A stretch of 6,754 bases of DNA from a bacterium (GCA_009926645.1 RFOO01000052.1:1-6754); one strand, 5' to 3'. Positions 1 to 5,380 are shown, numbered from the stretch's first letter. Notes: generated by a model not told the origin, from the letters alone. Numbers and translations are program-made.

Positions 1-489
1 AATCATCTCTTTACCCTCCTGAATTCCATAAGCACCCGCTTTATCGAGTGTATTCACGAGAGATTGATAACGAGTTATGGTTTCCTCAGAAAGATTTTTG
101 AAACGCACCCACGCTGTAATATCTTCGCACTCTTCGATACCCAAACGCGGACAGAGAAGACAAATCCCCGTGTGCACGGTATGTTCTTTGCCTGATAAAC
201 TCTGAAGCATTCGACGAGAGTCAGCTAAATCAGCAGGCTTATTGAGAACTCGATCTCCCAGTGCCACCGTTGTATCAGCCCCCAAAACGATTGCTTGAGG
301 ATAAAGATCGGAAACGGCTTTGGCCTTGATGTACGAATTATGTAAAACCATTTGCCGTGGGTCGGCGGAAGGGTCCTCCTCCTCCACGACTTGCGCCACG
401 ACCACGCGATGGGGAATTCCAGCCTCTTTGAGTAACTGCGTTCGCCGAGGCGAGCCAGACGCGAGAATAAATGGAATCAATCCCTCCAC
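1..489 (-). CDS. maf: Maf/YhdE-family nucleoside triphosphate pyrophosphatase, C-terminus cut by window edge
   Basis: Reading the minus strand from base 489 gives 163 open codons that run off the left edge. Maf proteins are usually about 190-200 residues, so roughly 30 C-terminal residues are missing. Visible family motifs, numbered from the GTG start, are the nucleotide-binding SGSPRR (residues 11-16), GADTT (70-74) with the conserved Asp72, KP at 84-85, SGKEH (99-103), and DKAGAYGIQ (149-157). The DKAGAYGIQ block is typical of the YhdE (dTTP/UTP pyrophosphatase) branch rather than the YceF (m7GTP) branch. The family hydrolyses non-canonical or modified NTPs in the cytoplasm and has been linked to septum formation. 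An in-frame TAG lies two codons before the GTG, so translation must start at GTG (489-487) or TTG (480-478); neither has a well-spaced ribosome site. The gene starts 17 nt after hemH stops, which suggests co-transcription and perhaps coupled translation. The family call is firm; the exact substrate is inferred. Confidence 0.93.
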   Translation of the reverse strand, partial: MEGLIPFILASGSPRRTQLLKEAGIPHRVVVAQVVEEEDPSADPRQMVLHNSYIKAKAVSDLYPQAIVLGADTTVALGDRVLNKPADLADSRRMLQSLSGKEHTVHTGICLLCPRLGIEECEDITAWVRFKNLSEETITRYQSLVNTLDKAGAYGIQEGKEMI

Positions 490-506
490 AGTCTACAGCA
501 CAGCGC

Positions 507-1532
507 TCAATGATGACTGGGCTTCCATGCCACGACACGGTCGGATAAATACTTCACGTAAATATCCTGATCGTTAAGACAGGGAATCTGTTCGAAAGAT
601 TCCCCTCCCGCATGTAAGAATTCCTCCTTACCTTCCTCGCTGATTTCTTCGATGGTTTCTAAGCAATCAGCCGTAAAGGCCGGACACATAACCAAGAGTT
701 TTTTGACTCCCTCTTTAGGCAAAGCTTCGAGTCGTTCATCTGTATAAGGCGGAACCCATTTCTCGGGTCCAAATCGCGACTGAAAGGCAACCTCAACTTG
801 GTCGGGACGAAGCCCTGCGGCTTCGGTAAATAAACGAGTGGTTTCCACGCACTGATGCTTGTAGCAGGTAGCATGGCACGGACTAGCAACGGCACAACAA
901 TTAGGCACTTTGGTGCAATGGGCTTTCGAGGGATCGCCTTTGCGCAAATGACGCTCAGGCACTCCGTGATAAGAAAACAATAGTTTATCGAACGGTTTCT
1001 CTAACCAAGGCCGCGCGGATTCCACCAAGGTTTTAATATACGCTGGATCATTAAAATAGGGCTGTAAAACATGGTATTTCAGCTGAGGGGCGAGACGCCT
1101 TAATTCTTCCTGGATTTTTACGACTACTGTTTCATAGGAAGACATCGCATAGTGCGGGTATTGTGGCATCACGAATAAATCATCGATGCCCAGTTCGAGA
1201 ACTTTTTTAACCGCATCGGCACATGAAGGTTCACCATAACGCATTCCCGTAACCACGGGTAAGCCCGTGGCTTTTTCTAACTTCACCCGTAATTTTTCAG
1301 TCGTTACCAATAAAGGAGCACCCTCAGGAGTCCATACGGTCTCATAAGCTGCCGCCGATTTCTTAGGTCGAGTGCGCAAAACAATCCCCTCAAGCAAAGC
1401 AAAGCGAAAGGCCGCTGGATAATCGATAACTCGCTCGTCACCCAAAAACTCTCGCAAGTAATTTCGCACATCGGGCACTGAAGTGCTTTTGGGAGAACCA
1501 AGATTCAGTAGCAAAATACCTTTTTTAGCCAT
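507..1532 (-). CDS. hemH: Ferrochelatase (protoporphyrin type) with internal cysteine cluster
   Basis: This 341-residue protein inserts Fe2+ into protoporphyrin IX, the last step of haem b synthesis. It opens with the family N-terminus KKGILLLNLGSP (residues 3-14). The catalytic His is in SYHGVPERH (His189). The C-terminal domain carries FQSRFGPEKWVPPYT (250-264) and CPAFTADCLETIEEI, with the presumed catalytic Glu292. Between His189 and the second domain is an insertion rich in cysteine: Cys206, 212, 213, 219, 223 and 228. A subgroup of ferrochelatases, including the Myxococcus enzyme, binds a [2Fe-2S] cluster through four cysteines in an internal segment of about 20 residues. This segment fits that pattern, so I infer a cluster here. 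The ATG at 1532 fits the family N-terminus, but the preceding bases are pyrimidine-rich and hold no Shine-Dalgarno motif. The gene follows hemE after a 214 bp repeat-filled gap and is followed closely by maf. Confidence 0.97.
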   Translation of the reverse strand: MAKKGILLLNLGSPKSTSVPDVRNYLREFLGDERVIDYPAAFRFALLEGIVLRTRPKKSAAAYETVWTPEGAPLLVTTEKLRVKLEKATGLPVVTGMRYGEPSCADAVKKVLELGIDDLFVMPQYPHYAMSSYETVVVKIQEELRRLAPQLKYHVLQPYFNDPAYIKTLVESARPWLEKPFDKLLFSYHGVPERHLRKGDPSKAHCTKVPNCCAVASPCHATCYKHQCVETTRLFTEAAGLRPDQVEVAFQSRFGPEKWVPPYTDERLEALPKEGVKKLLVMCPAFTADCLETIEEISEEGKEEFLHAGGESFEQIPCLNDQDIYVKYLSDRVVAWKPSHH

Positions 1533-1644
1533 GGAAACAGAGAGGCAGATACAGAAGTTATGTCAAACAAGGGGTTTGAAAGGAGGTGACCATTAGGCGG
1601 TTGGACATGTATTTCCTGCCCATTCCACCTTTGACCTTTTACAC

Positions 1645-1669
1645 GGACGCCACGGAGTGGCGTCCCTAC
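1645..1669 (-). repeat. REP-like palindrome (copy 1) in the hemE-hemH gap
   Basis: On the plus strand the arms GGACGCCAC (1645-1653) and GTGGCGTCC (1657-1665) are perfect 9 bp complements around the loop GGA. On the minus strand the palindrome is directly preceded by GTAG (1669-1666). A GTAG tetranucleotide next to a hairpin is the hallmark of REP elements mobilised by RAYT (TnpA_REP) transposases. It lies in the untranslated segment between hemE and hemH, where it would fold in the mRNA and could attenuate transcription or protect the upstream message. Confidence 0.8.
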
Positions 1670-1670
1670 C

Positions 1671-1763
1671 TATTCCACCATTCCACTATTCCACTCGCCC
1701 ACTGAACTTGGCGTCCCTACCCGTCCCTGCCCATTCCACCGGTCCACTAGTCCAATCGCCCAC
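1671..1763. repeat. Degenerate octamer/decamer array overlapping the hemE 3' end
   Basis: Directly after the palindrome come 8-mers with a shared CCAC ending: TATTCCAC, CATTCCAC, TATTCCAC, TCGCCCAC (1671-1702). Then come decamers CGTCCCTACC and CGTCCCTGCC (1712-1731), then 8-mers CATTCCAC, CGGTCCAC, TAGTCCAA, TCGCCCAC (1732-1763). The last two and a half units are inside hemE and contain its stop codon (1747-1749). The same unit types in similar order recur at 5250-5330. Confidence 0.8.
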
Positions 1764-2781
1764 TCGCTACCGCATCTAACACCGCCTGTAGGGTCTCTAT
1801 CTTAGCCTGAGGAGTGATGCCATGGCCTAGATTAAAAATATGACCAGGATCTCCCGCATTATCGGCAAGAATAGCCTTAGTTGCTTGGACGGCGGCCTCA
1901 GGTGAGCCAACGATAAATTCGGGGTCTAAATTTCCTTGTAAGCAAAGTGGACGTCCGGCGAGTGCCCGCACTTGCGAGAGCGGCATTGTCCAATCAACAC
2001 CTAAACACGGAACACCCGTTGCAGCCAAAGATGAGGCATCGGCCGATTTTCCTTTGGCATAAAGAATAATGGGGGCGTTAGCGGGCAATCGACGCACTAC
2101 TTGGCGAATATACTGCAAAGAAAATGTTTCGTAATCAGCACCCGATAACACACTGGCCCAACTATCAAAAATCTGAATGGCATCGGCACCCGACTGCAAT
2201 TGTTTGGATAAATAGTCAGCCACGGTGAGAGAAAGCACATCCAATAACTGATGAAGAAACGATGGATTCGTTTTGAGTAAATACCGTGTTTTAGGGAAAT
2301 CCTCAGAACCACCACCTTCAATTAAATAACAAGCTAAAGTCCAAGGCGACCCTGCGAAACCTAAGAGGGCTTTCTGGTTTCCTAATTCACGACGTAATAA
2401 TTTGAGAGCCGCATAAACGTAATCTAAACGTGCAGCGGCATCGGCAACCTGTAGCGTTTTCAAATCAGACTCACCACTCAGTGCCCGTTCCATCGCAATA
2501 CCACCCTCTTCGCGAAAACGATACCCCACTCCCAAAGCCTCAGGTATCACCAATATATCGCTAAATAAAATCGCTGCATCCAGTTGGGCGAATCGACGCA
2601 GGGGCTGCAAAGTTACTTCCACTGCCAAATCAGGCGTTCGCACCATGGTCACGAAATCGGATTTCGCCTTCAGGGCTCGATACTCAGGCAAGTAACGTCC
2701 CGCCTGCCGCATAATCCACATCGGCGCACGCCCATGCGGCTGACGCTGTAAAGCGGCGAGGAATCGTTCGCGTGAATTCAT
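1747..2781 (-). CDS. hemE: Uroporphyrinogen III decarboxylase
   Basis: This 344-residue cytoplasmic enzyme removes four carboxyl groups from the acetate side chains of uroporphyrinogen III to give coproporphyrinogen III. The first signature is complete: PMWIMRQAGRYLPEY at residues 20-34, with the substrate-binding Arg25 and Arg29. Asp75 in ILFSDIL matches the essential catalytic aspartate of the family. Further conserved blocks are GFAGSPWTL (141-149), the second-signature region around QIFDSWAS (203-210), GNLDP (283-287) and FNLGHGI (316-322). The length is normal. The start is the ATG at 2781, only 4 nt after the hemF stop, so translation is probably coupled. The 3' end is odd: the last codons (SGRLD and the TAG) lie inside the octamer repeat array that fills the hemE-hemH gap, so the extreme C-terminus seems to be supplied by repeat sequence. 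Confidence 0.97.
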   Translation of the reverse strand: MNSRERFLAALQRQPHGRAPMWIMRQAGRYLPEYRALKAKSDFVTMVRTPDLAVEVTLQPLRRFAQLDAAILFSDILVIPEALGVGYRFREEGGIAMERALSGESDLKTLQVADAAARLDYVYAALKLLRRELGNQKALLGFAGSPWTLACYLIEGGGSEDFPKTRYLLKTNPSFLHQLLDVLSLTVADYLSKQLQSGADAIQIFDSWASVLSGADYETFSLQYIRQVVRRLPANAPIILYAKGKSADASSLAATGVPCLGVDWTMPLSQVRALAGRPLCLQGNLDPEFIVGSPEAAVQATKAILADNAGDPGHIFNLGHGITPQAKIETLQAVLDAVASGRLD

Positions 2782-2785
2782 AGAG

Positions 2786-3670
2786 CTACTTCACCCATGA
2801 CTGCACTTTTAAATAATGCGAGAGCAGTTTCGCTTCGGGCGTTCCTGCCAAAGGTTGGTGCCCGTAAACCCAGCGGACTCGAGGCGGGAGAGACATTAAA
2901 ATCGATTCCGTGCGACCGCCAGATTGCAGCCCAAAAATCGTTCCACGGTCCCAAACCAAATTAAACTCTGCGTAACGTCCACGACGAATCTCCTGCCATT
3001 CTTTTTCGCGCTCACCATAGGACATCTCTTTACGACGACGAAGAATTTCGCAGTAGGCAGGTCCATACGCATCGCCCACTTTTTGCATCATGGCAAACGC
3101 CTGATCAAAACCGCCCTCCGTAAAGTCATCAAAGAAAACTCCTCCAATACCACGTTGCTCCCCGCGATGCTTAATTAAAAAATAATCATCACACCAACGC
3201 TTAAACTTCTCATAGTAGGAACCCGTCGCTGTTTGGGCAGCCTGGTGCCACGATTGAGCATCTTCCTCAAATCCGTAATAAGGAGTAAGATCAAATCCGC
3301 CACCAAACCACCAAACGGGATTAGGCCCATCGGTGCAAAAAAAGCGCACGTTCATGTGCGAGGTTGGGCAATAGGGATTGAGAGGATGATGTACCACCGA
3401 AACTCCCATGGCCCGAAATCCTTTACCTGCTAAATCAGGGCGAGCCACCGTCGCAGAAGGTGGCAAGGCATGTCCACGAACATCGGAAAAAGCCACCCCG
3501 CCTTTTTCGAAAACTTGACCGTCCGCGATGATCCGCGTCCGCCCCCCGCCCCCTTCGGCTCGATTCCAAACATCCTCGAAATACTTCGCTTTACCATCGA
3601 CCGACTCACAAAGCGTGCAAAGACGGTCCTGTAAACCGAGCAGGTATTGGCGCACGTCTTCGGGATTCAT
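2786..3670 (-). CDS. hemF: Oxygen-dependent coproporphyrinogen III oxidase
   Basis: HemF uses O2 to decarboxylate two propionates of coproporphyrinogen III, giving protoporphyrinogen IX. From the ATG at 3670 the protein has 294 residues, close to the roughly 300 of E. coli HemF. Conserved blocks in order are GGGGRTR (40-46), FEKGGVAFSDVRG (54-66), HPLNPYCPTSHMNVRFF (95-111), WWFGGGFDLTPYYGFEEDA (120-138), KHRGEQRGIGGVFFDDF (167-183), GRYAEFNLVWDRGT (231-244) and FGLQSGGRTESILMS (246-260). The open frame can be extended 15 codons upstream to a TTG at 3715. I prefer the ATG because MNPEDVRQYLLGLQD aligns directly with the start of family members, and the GGAG before the TTG is too close to serve as a ribosome site. 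It is the first gene of the cluster, and its stop is 4 nt before hemE. Use of HemF rather than HemN implies haem synthesis under oxic conditions. Confidence 0.96.
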   Translation of the reverse strand: MNPEDVRQYLLGLQDRLCTLCESVDGKAKYFEDVWNRAEGGGGRTRIIADGQVFEKGGVAFSDVRGHALPPSATVARPDLAGKGFRAMGVSVVHHPLNPYCPTSHMNVRFFCTDGPNPVWWFGGGFDLTPYYGFEEDAQSWHQAAQTATGSYYEKFKRWCDDYFLIKHRGEQRGIGGVFFDDFTEGGFDQAFAMMQKVGDAYGPAYCEILRRRKEMSYGEREKEWQEIRRGRYAEFNLVWDRGTIFGLQSGGRTESILMSLPPRVRWVYGHQPLAGTPEAKLLSHYLKVQSWVK

Positions 3671-3753
3671 TTCTTTTTTACTACCTAAGGGTTTCGCCGA
3701 GGTCAATGCCCGCAAGACTCCGATTGATCATTCATCTACCCCTTCTATCCCCC

Positions 3754-3782
3754 ATTACCAAGACTTGAGTCTGCCTTGTCAG
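3754..3782 (-). promoter_or_regulatory. Candidate sigma-70-like promoter for the hem cluster
   Basis: On the minus strand, CTGACA (3782-3777; five of six to TTGACA) is followed after 17 nt by GGTAAT (3759-3754; four of six to TATAAT). Transcription would start about 75 nt upstream of the preferred hemF ATG. The match is modest and could be chance. On the plus strand I see no convincing promoter for the divergent gene at 3811, although TTGTCA overlaps the same bases. The short dyad AGACT-TG-AGTCT (3761-3772) lies within the proposed spacer. Confidence 0.25.
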
Positions 3783-3810
3783 TTGCCCTCAAATAGGCTC
3801 ATTTAATAGA

Positions 3811-4485
3811 ATGAATCTCGAAACCAAGCTCCTGCTTTTAATCTGCTTGGCTGGATTGTGTGCCATTCTCAGTCCATGGTGGGCTTGGCTACGCCTTCAA
3901 TCACTCGAGAAAAAACATGGAAAGAAACTCTTGGTGAGAAGCATTAACGGCGAACAGGCAGCCAAAATCATTTTACTCCGCGGAGAGATTCCGCAGGTCG
4001 ATGTCGATGAGACATCGCTAGTCTTCGCCAATTATTATGCCGCCCACGAACCGGCATTAAAACTCTCGTCATCGATTTATCACGGAAAAAGGCTTTTTGA
4101 TGTTGCACGCGCTGCTCGCTTAGCCGGCCACGCACTCCAACATCGCGATCGACAATTTGGTAAACTGACCTCTTGGGATGCCTTGATAACACTCTGGGGC
4201 AACCTTTGGCCTATTCTTCTGGTTCTCACATTTTTTGCTCGAGGAAAATGGATTATTCCATGGGCAGCCCTTTCCGTTGTCGCCATGATCATGACTCTTA
4301 TCCATTTTTCGAAGCACCAGTTGGTCAGGGATGCCGCACAAAGGGGTCAAATGGCTCTCGAAGAGGCCAGATTGCTCGACGGACACCCTGAAAATGAGGT
4401 AAAAGCGGCTTTTTTGGCAACCCGCCTCGATCACCTCGCCATCCCCTTTTCTAGAACCTGGTGGGGCTATTTGTTTTTTAAATAA
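3811..4485 (+). CDS. Membrane protein, probable inactive YugP-family (Zn_peptidase_2) pseudo-peptidase
   Basis: This 224-residue protein resembles the YugP-type neutral zinc metallopeptidases in layout. It has an N-terminal membrane segment (about 5-28), then NGEQAAKIILLRGEIPQV (46-63), matching the family's G-x-E-x-A-x-x-I-L-x-x-G block. Next comes LKLSSSIYHGKRL (83-95), matching the LS-x-x-x-Y-x-G-x-S block, and then ARAARLAGHALQH (99-111). Two further membrane segments (about 124-142 and 147-166) and a helical tail with RDAAQRGQMALEEARLL (173-189) complete it. Active members read AAHEAGHAIQH where this protein reads AARLAGHALQH, so the first zinc His and the catalytic Glu are replaced by Arg103 and Leu104. 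The downstream VEFDAS-type segment also lacks its acidic residue. I infer a membrane protein that kept the fold but lost peptidase activity; its role is unknown. The ATG at 3811 lacks a Shine-Dalgarno motif. The family assignment is from memory of motifs, so moderate. Confidence 0.72.
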   Translation: MNLETKLLLLICLAGLCAILSPWWAWLRLQSLEKKHGKKLLVRSINGEQAAKIILLRGEIPQVDVDETSLVFANYYAAHEPALKLSSSIYHGKRLFDVARAARLAGHALQHRDRQFGKLTSWDALITLWGNLWPILLVLTFFARGKWIIPWAALSVVAMIMTLIHFSKHQLVRDAAQRGQMALEEARLLDGHPENEVKAAFLATRLDHLAIPFSRTWWGYLFFK

Positions 4486-4541
4486 CCGCTGAAACTTATC
4501 TCCCAGGGCGGTGTTTTACTTAATGTAAACAAACTCATTCT
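4486..4541 (+). promoter_or_regulatory. Short intergenic region with small dyads
   Basis: These 56 bases separate the two plus-strand genes. ACCGC (4485-4489) can pair with GCGGT (4508-4512) ahead of TTTT, a long-looped, weak terminator-like fold. TTTAC-TTAAT-GTAAA (4515-4529) is a perfect 5 bp dyad that could be an operator or part of an AT-rich promoter. There is no clear -35/-10 pair and no Shine-Dalgarno sequence before the ATG at 4542. Whether the second gene has its own promoter cannot be decided from the sequence. Confidence 0.25.
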
Positions 4542-5045
4542 ATGAAAATCAAAAATCTACTCCTTCTCACCCTTCTATCTGCGGTGAGTCTCGTTGCCGC
4601 TGAGGCGAGTGCCGATGCCGCAGCCACCAAAGAAGACGGCAAACCTTCCTGTTGCGAAGGTGGCAAACGCCGCATGGGTCCTCCCGAAATTCCTGGTGTT
4701 TCTAAAGAAGACATGAAAAAGCTTCATGAAGCTTTCAAGGCAACCAAAGATGACCCCAGCCTTAAAGATTTACACGAAGCCGTAAAAGCCGCTCATGAGA
4801 AAGTAAAAGCCGCTACCAACGATGAGGACAAGAAAGCCGCGCGCGAAGAAATGAAGAAGGCTTACAAAGCTTTAATGGAAGCCCACAGAGAGCTTGTTCT
4901 GAAAAATAATCCTGAACTCGCCGATACCATGAACAAGGTTCGCGATTTCATGAAAAAGCGTTTCCAAGAAAAGCATGAAGCTAAGGAAGGATCGAAGGAT
5001 GACGATGAGTTACCTCCTCCCCCTCCTCCCCCTCCTGCGGAGTAA
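4542..5045 (+). CDS. Small secreted charged helical protein with polyproline tail, function unknown
   Basis: I do not recognise a named family. The 167-residue protein starts with a clear Sec signal peptide: MKIK, a hydrophobic core (residues 5-18), and likely cleavage near VAA-E (20/21) or AEA-S (22/23). The mature part has a Cys-Cys pair (37-38) in a Gly/Lys/Arg-rich stretch, then about 90 residues (54-145) of Lys/Glu/Ala-rich sequence. That stretch should form long amphipathic helices, with only a DP (71-72) and a NNPEL (122-126) likely to break them. An acidic patch DDDE follows, then eight consecutive prolines (158-165), ending PAE. The helical part loosely recalls small periplasmic Spy/CpxP-type proteins, but no LTxxQ signature is seen, so I claim only a periplasmic or exported helical protein. 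Eight prolines would need EF-P for efficient translation. A strong terminator follows 42 nt after the stop. No ribosome site is visible before the ATG. Confidence 0.8.
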   Translation: MKIKNLLLLTLLSAVSLVAAEASADAAATKEDGKPSCCEGGKRRMGPPEIPGVSKEDMKKLHEAFKATKDDPSLKDLHEAVKAAHEKVKAATNDEDKKAAREEMKKAYKALMEAHRELVLKNNPELADTMNKVRDFMKKRFQEKHEAKEGSKDDDELPPPPPPPPAE

Positions 5046-5087
5046 GGGTTAGGATAAGGACGCTACCTCCCTAGAGTCCACTTCTGT

Positions 5088-5117
5088 AAAAGGACGCCAC
5101 ATCGCTGGCGTCCTTTT
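5088..5117 (+). terminator. Rho-independent terminator of the small secreted protein gene
   Basis: AAAAGGACGCCA (5088-5099) and TGGCGTCCTTTT (5106-5117) are perfect 12 bp inverted arms around the loop CATCGC, followed by TTATTTCTT. The position, 42 nt after the stop at 5045, fits an intrinsic terminator for that gene. The stem core GGACGCCA/TGGCGTCC is the same as in the nearby palindromic repeats, so this terminator may derive from a repeat copy. Confidence 0.88.
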
Positions 5118-5125
5118 TATTTCTT

Positions 5126-5250
5126 GGGTAGGGACGTCACTCCGTGACGTCCGTTCGAGACCAATACGTGGGACGTCAAAGGGTCTTAGACATCCTCAAT
5201 AATAACCACGTCTATAGGCGAACGGACGCCACGGAGTGGCGTCCCTACCC
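5126..5250. repeat. REPIN-like element: two inverted REP-like palindromes around a 61 bp spacer
   Basis: Bases 5126-5157 and 5219-5250 are 32 bp inverted copies with two differences. Each contains GTAG followed by a 9 bp hairpin: GGACGTCAC/GTGACGTCC with a TCC loop at 5132-5152, and GGACGCCAC/GTGGCGTCC with a GGA loop at 5224-5244. The two differences fall at paired positions of the hairpin, so the stem is preserved (compensatory change). GTAG faces outward at both ends, the usual REPIN arrangement. The spacer (5158-5218) has partial symmetry of its own: ACGTGG (5166-5171) with CCACGT (5206-5211), and AGACC (5158-5162) with GGTCT (5182-5186). No transposase lies in the window. Confidence 0.82.
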
Positions 5251-5330
5251 ATTCCACCATTCCACCGGTCCACTCGCCCACTAACTCCAGCGTCCCTTCC
5301 CGTCCCTACCCGCCCCTACCCGCCCCTAAA
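5250..5330. repeat. Second octamer/decamer array
   Basis: Octamers CATTCCAC, CATTCCAC, CGGTCCAC, TCGCCCAC (5250-5281) are followed by a short TAACTCCAG link. Decamers CGTCCCTTCC, CGTCCCTACC, CGCCCCTACC and CGCCCCTAAA (5291-5330) follow. The array is attached to the right-hand palindrome exactly as the first array is attached to copy 1 at 1645-1669. Bases 1644-1686 and 5223-5265 are direct copies of 43 nt with one mismatch. The unit number differs between the two loci, which suggests slippage. Confidence 0.8.
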
Positions 5331-5360
5331 CAAAACAACCCAGGTTGGCCTGGGTTGTTT
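5326..5360 (-). terminator. Rho-independent terminator of the PEP-CTERM protein gene
   Basis: AAACAACCCAGG (5333-5344) and CCTGGGTTGTTT (5349-5360) are perfect 12 bp arms around a 4 nt loop. Read on the minus strand the hairpin runs into the T-rich tail TTTTGTTTAG and lies about 20 nt after the stop codon at 5381. It should end transcripts of the minus-strand gene, and its symmetry may also help block plus-strand read-through. Confidence 0.88.
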
Positions 5361-5380
5361 CACTATCTTTAATAACTCGA

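Larger units (their letters stand above)
5046..5380. other. 335 bp gene-free convergent intergenic region
   Basis: No credible gene is seen here. From left to right it holds a degenerate hairpin (GGACGCT 5058-5064 against AGAGTCC 5073-5079, one mismatch), the terminator at 5088-5117, the REPIN-like pair at 5126-5250, the octamer/decamer array at 5250-5330, and the minus-strand terminator at 5333-5360. It separates two convergent genes, so insertions here should be tolerated. Confidence 0.75.

Noticed and set aside
320..577. An 85-codon plus-strand frame across the maf/hemH junction
   Set aside because: It overlaps two well-supported minus-strand genes and has no family features.
1561..1566. 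Perfect TTGACA on the minus strand upstream of hemH as a -35 box
   Set aside because: At 16-19 nt spacing there is no acceptable -10 hexamer (TCTCTG at 17 nt), and it would place the start site almost on the hemH ATG.
1601..1705. Small plus-strand frame (TTG 1601 or ATG 1607) downstream of the strong AAAGGAGGTGAC
   Set aside because: The spacing to the ribosome site is too long (14-20 nt), and most of the 34 codons read through the palindrome and octamer array, so it is probably a repeat artefact. It is kept only as a point to check by ribosome profiling.
1671..1763. The arrays considered as a CRISPR
   Set aside because: Units are 8-10 nt, contiguous and degenerate, with no unique spacers of constant length and no cas genes.
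3671..3715. The 15-codon N-terminal extension of HemF from TTG 3715
   Set aside because: HemF homologues begin at the position of the ATG at 3670, the extension has no conserved content, and the GGAG before the TTG is too close.
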